Shown piece after piece: positions 58,384 to 64,000 of a stretch of 64,000 nucleotides of DNA; the stretch's first letter is position 1, and each line of letters starts with the position of its first letter. Under the pieces are notes generated by a model, which searched no databases, was not told where the DNA came from, and was given only the letters and a program-made list of their open reading frames with translations. Where the stretch lies: NCBI GenBank assembly GCA_964505415.1, contig CAZDHW010000001.1:1-64000 (forward strand), in the 5' to 3' direction. This DNA is from DTDR01 sp964505415 (lineage in GTDB: Bacteria > Hydrothermota > Tepidihabitantia > Tepidihabitantales > DTDR01). The translations under genes were made by a program, and so were the position numbers.

Positions 58384-59672
58384 GAAATTTTTATAATATG
58401 ACAAGAACAGGAAATACAAGGATCATAGGCTCGAATAATTTTTTCTGATTCGTTTAGTAATTCTTTTTCATTAATGCCAAATTTTTCGACAATACTTTCA
58501 GCAGCTGCTCGAAGATGTCTTTCTATAGAGGCATAATTTTGAGCTGTGGGAATAATTAGATTGGCTTTTACACATTTTTTATTTTTAAATTCATAGTAAT
58601 GAAAGAGTGTTCCTCGGGGTGCTTCTACAGCACCTGTTCCTTTACCGTTATATTTTTTTAAATCGGGTAAAGAAAAATTAAAAGTTGGCTTTTCTTTTAA
58701 GAGTTTATCGGCGACGGCAATAACTTTTTCTAAAGAGAAAATAATCTCAATCGCTTGGGCTAAATTGTTATATAAAGGATTTCTTATCCAGCTAAGATTA
58801 TAACTTTTTTTAAAAGCTTCCGCAGCCGCGTTATGTAATCTTTCTCCCAATAAACTTATTCGTGCTAAAGCGCCTACCATGTAAGGACGGTTTTGATAAA
58901 AGGCATGTTTAGCTGAAGAATGGGGAACAATTTTTTCTTCAATTAAAGAGTAAAACTTTTCTACTGGGTATTCCTCGCCATTGGAAATAATTACTTCGTC
59001 CCCCCAAAATCCGTATTCATCCGTGGGTGGCTTTAAACAGACAAAAAGCATACTTTCTTCCCCCAAAGTTGCGTAATGGAGGTTCCGGGTGATTTCCCAA
59101 GCTTTTATTGCTTCTGGCAAAAGTTCTTCAGCTTCCTTTTTAATAACGGATAATTCTTCTTCGTTTAAATATCGACCAAAGCCACCGATAATCATATTTT
59201 CGCCATGAATTATTCTTCCTAAAGTTTTTTCCATTAGAAAGTTTCCGAATTTTTTTATACGTAAACCAATTTGGACTAAATCCGGATATTTTTCGGTCAT
59301 ACTTATAGCATCAGGATAGCCTAAAAAATCGGGTAAGGCAAGAAGGAAAAGATGGAGCGCATGACTTTCTAACATTTCACCGCAATGAGCTAAATCCCGT
59401 AATAATTTAACTTCTTTTGGTATTTTAATATTGCCGATCTTTTCTAAAGCCCGCAGGGCTGCATAACGATGAGAAACATTACAAATGGCGCAGATTCGAG
59501 GCACGATATTTAAAACTTCTTGAGGTTCCTTATCTAATACCAAAGTTTCAAAAAGTCTCGGCCCTTCAGGAATTTCGAATTTTATATTTTTTAATCTATT
59601 TTTGTAGATTTCAATAAAAATATTTCCGTGTCCCTCAACACGGGTTATGAAGTTGAGTTTAATATTTTTCAT
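58380..59672 (-). CDS. hydA: Group-3b sulfhydrogenase alpha (catalytic) subunit
   Basis: The 430-residue NiFe catalytic subunit. The nickel cysteines are in PRICAICNVSHRYA (about residues 57-70) and YDPCISCSCH (about 416-425). Only five residues follow the last histidine, like the very short cleaved tail of Pyrococcus furiosus hydrogenase I. ITRVEGHGNI is the N-terminal motif. With HydD, HydG and HydB it forms a soluble, NADP(H)-linked hydrogenase that may also reduce elemental sulfur or polysulfide. The maturation genes are not in the window. It overlaps hydD by 4 bases. Confidence 0.93.
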   Translation of the reverse strand: MKNIKLNFITRVEGHGNIFIEIYKNRLKNIKFEIPEGPRLFETLVLDKEPQEVLNIVPRICAICNVSHRYAALRALEKIGNIKIPKEVKLLRDLAHCGEMLESHALHLFLLALPDFLGYPDAISMTEKYPDLVQIGLRIKKFGNFLMEKTLGRIIHGENMIIGGFGRYLNEEELSVIKKEAEELLPEAIKAWEITRNLHYATLGEESMLFVCLKPPTDEYGFWGDEVIISNGEEYPVEKFYSLIEEKIVPHSSAKHAFYQNRPYMVGALARISLLGERLHNAAAEAFKKSYNLSWIRNPLYNNLAQAIEIIFSLEKVIAVADKLLKEKPTFNFSLPDLKKYNGKGTGAVEAPRGTLFHYYEFKNKKCVKANLIIPTAQNYASIERHLRAAAESIVEKFGINEKELLNESEKIIRAYDPCISCSCHIIKIS

Positions 59673-60445
59673 TTTTGTTTCTTTATTTTATTTAAAAAAT
59701 TATTAGCTTTTACACCCCAAAACAACCTTATTTTCTTTTCTAATTCTTTCAAAGGAATGTTGTTTTCTTGAAAGATTTTTAGCCAAGAAGAAATGTTGGC
59801 ATCTTCGTAAGCTCCAAAACAACCCACACAAGGCAGATTGTTTGTGGGACACCGAGCTTCACAGCCAGCACGGGTCAAGGGACCTAAACAAGGTATCTTT
59901 TTAAGAAGAAGACAATTATTTTCTCGCCATTTACATTCTAAACATACTGGATAAGAAGGTAATTCGCCAGGAATATCGTTAAGCAAACGGGTATAATTAT
60001 AAAGAAAAACTTTGAAATCAATAGGGCAGCCAGGAATATAATAATCTACTTTTACATAGGCTTCTAAAGGTTTAGAATCCAAAGGTTTAAGAATGTTAAA
60101 TTTTTGAGGATAGACTGAGTTAAAACGAGTTAAGAAATCTTTTTTATGGGAATACATTGCTTGTAGTCCACCAAAAGCCGCGCACGTACCTAAGGCTACT
60201 AAGATTTTACTTCTTTCTCTTATCTTTTTTAACTCTTCTACCTGTTCTTCAGCAGTTATTGAACCCTCTACAAAAGCAAGGTCTAAAGGAGTGTTTTCGC
60301 TGCGTTGGCTACTGGCTAAACGAAAACTCACAATTTCTGCCGAATTCCAAACTTTTAAAAGATAATCCTCATTATGGACAATAGTTAATAAATCACCGGC
60401 GCAGCCGGTGAATTCATAAAAACCAACTTTCTTTTTTCTTTCCAT
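59669..60445 (-). CDS. hydD: Group-3b sulfhydrogenase delta (small) subunit
   Basis: A 258-residue cytoplasmic iron-sulfur subunit. Its proximal cluster motif begins FTGCAGD, with a single cysteine where most hydrogenases have C-x-x-C, which is usual for group 3b. LGTCAAFGG (about residue 86) and YIPGCPIDFK (about 140) complete it. Medial and distal clusters are bound by CLECKW, CLGPLTRAGC and CPTNNLPCVGC. No Tat signal is present. Confidence 0.92.
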   Translation of the reverse strand: MERKKKVGFYEFTGCAGDLLTIVHNEDYLLKVWNSAEIVSFRLASSQRSENTPLDLAFVEGSITAEEQVEELKKIRERSKILVALGTCAAFGGLQAMYSHKKDFLTRFNSVYPQKFNILKPLDSKPLEAYVKVDYYIPGCPIDFKVFLYNYTRLLNDIPGELPSYPVCLECKWRENNCLLLKKIPCLGPLTRAGCEARCPTNNLPCVGCFGAYEDANISSWLKIFQENNIPLKELEKKIRLFWGVKANNFLNKIKKQK

Positions 60446-60457
60446 AATTATATAAAA

Positions 60458-61294
60458 TTATATTAAATCTTTCATATGTAAAACATCCCAATAAGTGAAA
60501 ACCGGTCCATCAACACAAGTATAAATTGAACCAATTACGCAATGACCACATTTTCCCATTCCGCAACGCATTCTTCTTTCTAAAGTCATTAAAATCTGAT
60601 GTTTAGGAATCTGGAAATTTACCAATTTTTCAATTACAAAACGATACATTACTGGTGGGCCACAAACCACAGCATAAGTTTTTTGAGGGTCAATATCTTC
60701 CAAATATTTAAAAAGCTCAGTTACCACACCAATTTTTTCTGTCCAGGTACCGGTATCATCTTTATCCACACTTAAAAGACATTCTAAATCTTCTCTTTCT
60801 TTCAATTCTAAAAATTCTCGTAGAAAAAGCATTTCCCCTGGTCTTCGGGCGCCATAAAGAAAATAAATTTTTCCAAAAAGATCACGATTATCCAAAGCGT
60901 ACAAAAGCAAAGAGCGCAAAGGAACTGCTCCTAAGCCACCAGCAACAATAATCAAATTGGAACCAACCATTTTTTCTACAGGAAAACCATTGCCATAAGG
61001 TCCCCGGATATAAATAATTTCGTTTTCTTTTAATTTAAAAAGTTGTTCAGTTAATACACCAATCTTTCTGATGCCAAATTCTAATAAGCCTGGTCGAGAA
61101 GGGGAAGAAGAAATAGAAAAAGGCGCCTCACCAACACCAAAGAGAGAAATCATCATAAATTGACCAGGTTTATAATTAATTGTCAATGCCTTCTCAATTT
61201 CTACCGGCCTCACCTGGAAAAAGCGAACATTTTCAATTAAATCATATCTTCTAATTATTCTCATTGGAATCGGTTCATATAAATTTATGTTCAT
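60458..61294 (-). CDS. hydG: Sulfhydrogenase gamma subunit (FAD/NAD(P)-binding)
   Basis: A 278-residue ferredoxin-reductase-like flavoprotein. FAD binding is marked by GEAPFSISSSPSRPG (about residues 53-67), NAD(P) binding by VAGGLGAVPLRSLL (about 112-125) and VVCGPPVMY (about 210). A C-terminal [2Fe-2S] cluster site reads CGMGKCGHC, then YTCVDGP. It transfers electrons between NAD(P)H and HydB. It overlaps hydB by 4 bases and is followed by hydD after 12. Confidence 0.92.
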   Translation of the reverse strand: MNINLYEPIPMRIIRRYDLIENVRFFQVRPVEIEKALTINYKPGQFMMISLFGVGEAPFSISSSPSRPGLLEFGIRKIGVLTEQLFKLKENEIIYIRGPYGNGFPVEKMVGSNLIIVAGGLGAVPLRSLLLYALDNRDLFGKIYFLYGARRPGEMLFLREFLELKEREDLECLLSVDKDDTGTWTEKIGVVTELFKYLEDIDPQKTYAVVCGPPVMYRFVIEKLVNFQIPKHQILMTLERRMRCGMGKCGHCVIGSIYTCVDGPVFTYWDVLHMKDLI

Positions 61295-62318
61295 TTTTTT
61301 GCTACCTCTTCACCTTTTAAAATTTTTACTATTTCTAAAACGTTAATGTTAACTGGACAATTAGCCAGACAACGACCGCAGCCGACACAGGCTGGTTTGC
61401 CAAACTCAGTAATAAAAGCTTTTAATTTATGAGTGTACCAAAGTTTTACCCGGTCAGCTCGTTTCTCCCGAAAATTAAAACCCCCGGCTACTAAAGCAAA
61501 AGTTTTTAACATACAACTGTCCCAAAATCTTTCTCTTTTCCCGGGTTCATCAGCAATATTTAAATAATCGAGAATATTAAAACAAGTACAAGTTGGACAG
61601 ACCATACTACAAGTTCCGCAGGAGAGGCATTTTTCACCAATTTCATTCCAGATTTCTAATTCATAACTTAATTCCATTATATCGGGCATTGCGGTCAAAT
61701 CCAAATTAAGTTGATATTGGTTATCTCGCCACTTCCGCCATTCAATATAATGATTTAGATCTTTAGAAGTTATCTTTTCTTCAAAAAGATCTAAACGAAG
61801 TCTAAGAAGGTCATCGCCTTCGGAAGAGCCAACCCATACTAAATAGTAATCTTCTAAATCCGTAAATCCTAAATCAAAACCTTCCTCAACAAAATGGGTA
61901 TTTAAAGAACGGGCGAAACATTTATCGTCAGGTATACAAGATAAAGCAATAATTAATGTTGATTTGCGGTTAATTAAATAATAATAATCAGGAAATCTTT
62001 CTTTATATAATCGGTCTAATATCAAAAGTGCGTGGATTTCGCAAGGATGAACACCAAAAATAATTTTTCTTTTTGCTTCTTTTAAAGCGTTTTCATATTT
62101 GCCATCCTTATAAAAGAAAGTTGTGAATCGTGGCGGAATAAGAAACTTCTTCAATGGTAAAATTGGTCGAAGGGCATTAAGATTTAGCTGAGAAAAATCG
62201 GTAATCCTTTCGTAGACATCAATTTCACCTTTTTTACCGGTCCCCAAACTTCACCAAAACTTTCTAAACTTTTTAAATATTCTTTTAAATATTCTTTTTT
62301 TAATTTATATGCTTTCAT
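61291..62318 (-). CDS. hydB: Sulfhydrogenase beta subunit HydB, needs a -1 frameshift
   Basis: This iron-sulfur subunit links HydG to the hydrogenase core. The C-terminal frame (62247-61291) has the HydB motifs FGVHPCEIHALL, CLSCGTCSMVCPTC and CVGCGRCLANCP. Its natural N-terminus lies in another frame, starting at ATG 62318 with MKAYKLKKEYLKEYLKSLES. The two frames join at 62235-62229, where GTA AAA AAG forms the classic slippery heptamer A-AAA-AAG in the right phase. A -1 slip would yield a continuous 342-residue protein, near normal length. A promoter fitted to 62318 supports this start. Programmed frameshifting, transcript slippage, or a missing base in the assembly are all possible. Confidence 0.8.
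62229..62235 (-). other. Slippery heptamer A AAA AAG in hydB
   Basis: In the frame opened at 62318 the codons are GTA-AAA-AAG at 62237-62229, exactly the phase needed for -1 slippage. The following -1 frame codon is GGT, which continues GEIDVYERI into the main HydB frame. No clear downstream hairpin was found. A GGGGA sequence lies 5 nt upstream of the heptamer. Confidence 0.5.
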
Positions 62319-62327
62319 AAAATATAA

Positions 62328-62356
62328 ATTATACCTTATTTTAATATAAAAATCAA
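62328..62356 (-). promoter_or_regulatory. Promoter of the hydBGDA operon
   Basis: On the minus strand TTGATT (62356-62351), 17-nt spacer, TATAAT (62333-62328). The ATG at 62318 lies 9 nt downstream, supporting that start rather than the GTG at 62247. Confidence 0.78.
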
Positions 62357-62381
62357 TTATTTTATAGGACAAACTAAAGAC

Positions 62382-62436
62382 AATATTAAAAGAGTGAATA
62401 AATAATGCAATTCAAAAATATTGATTTTGATTATTA
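62382..62436 (+). repeat. 55-bp direct repeat, copy 1 (left edge of assembly gap)
   Basis: The 55 bases are identical to 62537-62591. The copies abut the N run on both sides, as when two contigs that share an end are joined by a placeholder. Confidence 0.9.
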
Positions 62437-62536
62437 NNNNNNNNNNNNNNNNNNNNNNNNNNNNNNNNNNNNNNNNNNNNNNNNNNNNNNNNNNNNNNNN
62501 NNNNNNNNNNNNNNNNNNNNNNNNNNNNNNNNNNNN
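62437..62536. other. Assembly gap, 100 N
   Basis: Exactly 100 N, the usual placeholder for a gap of unknown size. True length could be zero or could hide repeated or mobile DNA. Confidence 0.95.
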
Positions 62537-62591
62537 AATATTAAAAGAGTGAATAAATAATGCAATTCAAAAATATTGATTTTGATTATTA
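62537..62591 (+). repeat. 55-bp direct repeat, copy 2 (right edge of assembly gap)
   Basis: Identical to 62382-62436. See the gap entry. Confidence 0.9.
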
Positions 62592-62846
62592 CTAGTTAAC
62601 AACACTAATAGTGGGTTAGTTAATAATCTTAAGAGCATTAATACTCATAACGGATTTATAAATTACGTTGATAACACTAATATTAAATAAAGATATAACA
62701 TTTTGAATATAAAGAAATTGTAGACCATCAAAGAGAAAATAAGGGAGCCATTCTCTGGATGGTAGAGGGTATTAAAAGAATTTTTTTACTAATTAGCTTT
62801 TATTCGGTACGAAATTCATTAATATTTTTAATTTAAAGAAATTTAC
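62592..62846. other. Intergenic region without a recognised gene
   Basis: This AT-rich stretch holds only short open frames. One of 45 codons without a start (62699-62836, plus) reads in part EYKEIVDHQRENKGAILWM, which has a protein-like composition and may be the remnant of a gene. A second short run rich in Asn (LVNNTNSGLVNNLK) lies just right of the gap. No RNA gene or hairpin terminator is evident. Confidence 0.4.
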
Positions 62847-62874
62847 TTGATTTTTTAAGTTTCTTTGTTATAAT
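62847..62874 (+). promoter_or_regulatory. Promoter of the HTH protein/smpB unit
   Basis: TTGATT (62847-62852), 16-nt spacer, TATAAT (62869-62874). The ATG at 62882 lies 7 nt downstream. Confidence 0.82.
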
Positions 62875-62881
62875 TTTTATT

Positions 62882-63205
62882 ATGAAAAAAGAAAAATTTG
62901 ATTACGAGAAAATCAAAAGGGAATATGAGAAGGCTAATTTCAATGTAGCTAAAATGGCAGAAAAACTGGGAATTTCTTACAAAAAAGCTTATTATTTGCT
63001 TAATTATAAATCTTTACTTATTGAAGACGAAAGTACTTACGATAAAATCAGAAAACTTCTCAATAAAGGGGTCGGTTCTATTAAAGAACTGGCTGATAAG
63101 ATTAATGTGAGTGAAACTGTCATTCGTTGGCATTTGAAGAAATATCCTGACCTGCAAGAAAAATTTTTGAAAAATCGCAAAAAGGTAAAATCCAAAGAGA
63201 AATAA
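62882..63205 (+). CDS. Small protein with two helix-turn-helix segments
   Basis: A 107-residue basic protein. Two helix-turn-helix-like stretches are visible: NVAKMAEKLGISYKKAYYLL (about residues 19-38) and SIKELADKINVSETVIRWHL (about 64-83), each with the A-x-x-x-G/I-x-V/I-S pattern of DNA-binding helices. The tail is Lys-rich. It is probably a DNA-binding regulator, but the target is unknown. It has its own leaderless promoter and precedes smpB by 13 bases. Confidence 0.65.
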   Translation: MKKEKFDYEKIKREYEKANFNVAKMAEKLGISYKKAYYLLNYKSLLIEDESTYDKIRKLLNKGVGSIKELADKINVSETVIRWHLKKYPDLQEKFLKNRKKVKSKEK

Positions 63206-63218
63206 AAAATTTTAATTA

Positions 63219-63668
63219 ATGAAGATTGTTTCGCAAAACAAAAAGGCCTTCCATAATTATTTTATTGAAGAAACTTATGAAGCTGGTATTGAGTTAAAAG
63301 GAAGTGAGGTTAAGTCAATAAGAGAAGGTCGGATTTCAATAGATGAAGGCTATTGTATAATTGAAAATAATGAAGTTTTTTTAAAGGATGTTCATATTGC
63401 TCCTTATGAAAAAGGTAGTGTTTTTAACCCCGACCCAAAAAGAAAAAGAAAACTTTTACTTCATAAAAGAGAGATAAAAAGATTAATCGGTAAAGTCGAA
63501 AGGCGTGGTTATACTTTAATTCCTTTGAAAGTTTATTTTAATGACAAAGGTAAATGCAAAGTAGAGATTGCCTTAGCGCGAGGTAAAAAAGTAATTGATA
63601 AAAGAAAAGAATTGAAAGAAAGAGCGTTAAAAAGAGAGGAGCGCTATTATCAGAAGTATAAATGGTAA
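63219..63668 (+). CDS. smpB: SsrA-binding protein SmpB
   Basis: The 149-residue partner of tmRNA in rescuing stalled ribosomes. KAFHNYFIEETYEAGIELKG (about residues 9-28), SEVKSIREGRISIDEGY, HIAPYEKGSVFNPDPKRKRK (about 65-84) and the C-terminal basic helix with ALARGKKVIDKRKELKER are definitive. The last residues YYQKYKW form the tail that enters the mRNA channel. No tmRNA gene is visible in the window. Confidence 0.95.
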   Translation: MKIVSQNKKAFHNYFIEETYEAGIELKGSEVKSIREGRISIDEGYCIIENNEVFLKDVHIAPYEKGSVFNPDPKRKRKLLLHKREIKRLIGKVERRGYTLIPLKVYFNDKGKCKVEIALARGKKVIDKRKELKERALKREERYYQKYKW

Positions 63669-64000
63669 TTAGGAGAAAATTTTTTTTTCTTATTTTCTTT
63701 TTTAATTTTCTTTTTGCCCGAAAAATAATAATTGGTAACGAAACAACAGAGACAATTATTTTTGAGGATAAAGAATATTTGTTGTTAAACGATTTTATTA
63801 AAGGATTAAACGCCAAAAGTTGGTTTCTGGATGGAAAAGTTTTTTTAATTCTTAACGATTCTTTTACTCACGAAATTATTATTGATTTAGAAAAACCAGT
63901 TATAAAAATAAATTTTGAAGAAATAAAAATTCCTTATCCGGTTTTAAAAATTGGTGATAATTATTTTCTTTCATTATTTACTTGTGAAAAAATTTTAAAA
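63662..64000 (+). CDS. Secreted protein, partial at window edge
   Basis: An ATG at 63662 overlaps the smpB stop by 7 bases and opens a frame with no stop up to the window edge (113 codons). The N-terminus is a signal peptide (MVIRRKFFFLIFFFNFLFA). The following residues, such as DKEYLLLNDFIKGLNA and KVFLILNDSFTHEIIIDL, resemble the beta-strand domain (copper amine oxidase N-terminal-like or AMIN-like) often found before cell-wall amidase domains. That suggestion is tentative, as the C-terminal part is outside the window. Confidence 0.6.
   Translation, partial: MVIRRKFFFLIFFFNFLFARKIIIGNETTETIIFEDKEYLLLNDFIKGLNAKSWFLDGKVFLILNDSFTHEIIIDLEKPVIKINFEEIKIPYPVLKIGDNYFLSLFTCEKILK

Noticed and set aside
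62184..62372. Independent small gene of 62 codons upstream of hydB
   Set aside because: Its sequence from ATG 62318 matches the expected N-terminus of HydB and joins the main frame at a slippery site; it is treated as part of hydB.
62382..62591. CRISPR array at the assembly gap
   Set aside because: Only two copies of a 55-bp AT-rich sequence, no spacers of regular length, and no cas genes. The copies abut the N run exactly, which points to an assembly join.

Overview
The window is AT-rich bacterial chromosome, densely packed on both strands, with many ATGA or one-base gene overlaps, four tRNA genes and one 100-N assembly gap (62437-62536). The gene content suggests an anaerobic, probably thermophilic, diderm bacterium of an uncultured lineage; candidate division WOR-3 (Stahlbacteria) or a relative is my best guess, by inference only. 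SecA, SmpB, L19, RNase HII and ComM are bacterial. A PorV/PorQ-like outer-membrane protein points to two membranes. Several genes are of types best known from Archaea: apgM phosphoglycerate mutase, archaemetzincin, a sulfhydrogenase, and a membrane-bound hydrogenase linked to Mrp antiporter subunits.

Layout. 1-215: back-to-back promoters, the leftward one followed by a boxA-like motif that may be the leader of an rRNA operon lying off the window. 216-3994: secreted protein, Lhr-like helicase, glycosyltransferase. 3997-4145: tRNA-Gly and tRNA-Glu (minus). 4199-6830: Fur-type regulator, two FeoA and FeoB behind a Fur-box-like operator. 6875-8455: NAD synthetase with a mutated glutaminase site. 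8437-12530 (minus): LivHMGF ABC transporter behind an outer-membrane protein, with no binding protein. 12581-18838: GTP-PEP carboxykinase, tRNA-Ile, SppA, SecA. 18953-29529: tRNA-Cys, acyl-CoA carboxylase, methylmalonyl-CoA mutase large subunit and epimerase, then PPDK and apgM. 29533-34256 (minus): rplS-rnhB-yraN-comM-ugd-PIN. 34341-62318: a hydrogenase-rich region interrupted by purA, a glycan/membrane pair, and a purQ operon. 62319-62881: poor region with the assembly gap. 62882-64000: small HTH protein, SmpB, and a truncated secreted protein.

How it works together. Three different [NiFe]-hydrogenases lie within 28 kb: an MvhAG-like pair (34341-36757), a group-4 membrane-bound hydrogenase with Mrp/Mnh modules (44084-58383), and a group-3b sulfhydrogenase HydBGDA (58380-62318, minus). 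The group-4 operon opens with its own HydB/HydG-like electron-transfer pair and a truncated NuoG/FdhA-like protein, so it looks like a machine joining a soluble electron carrier (NAD(P)H and/or ferredoxin) to H2 and an ion gradient. PEPCK, PPDK, apgM and the methylmalonyl-CoA enzymes place central metabolism around PEP/pyruvate and propionyl-/succinyl-CoA, and the Liv transporter suggests amino-acid use.

Expression signals are unusually uniform. Nearly every transcription unit has a TTGAcw box, a spacer of almost always exactly 16 nt, and a TATAAT-like box, and in most cases the start codon lies only 5-9 nt further on, which predicts leaderless mRNAs. Genes inside operons instead often carry a Shine-Dalgarno sequence. 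All function calls come from reading motifs; no database search was run.
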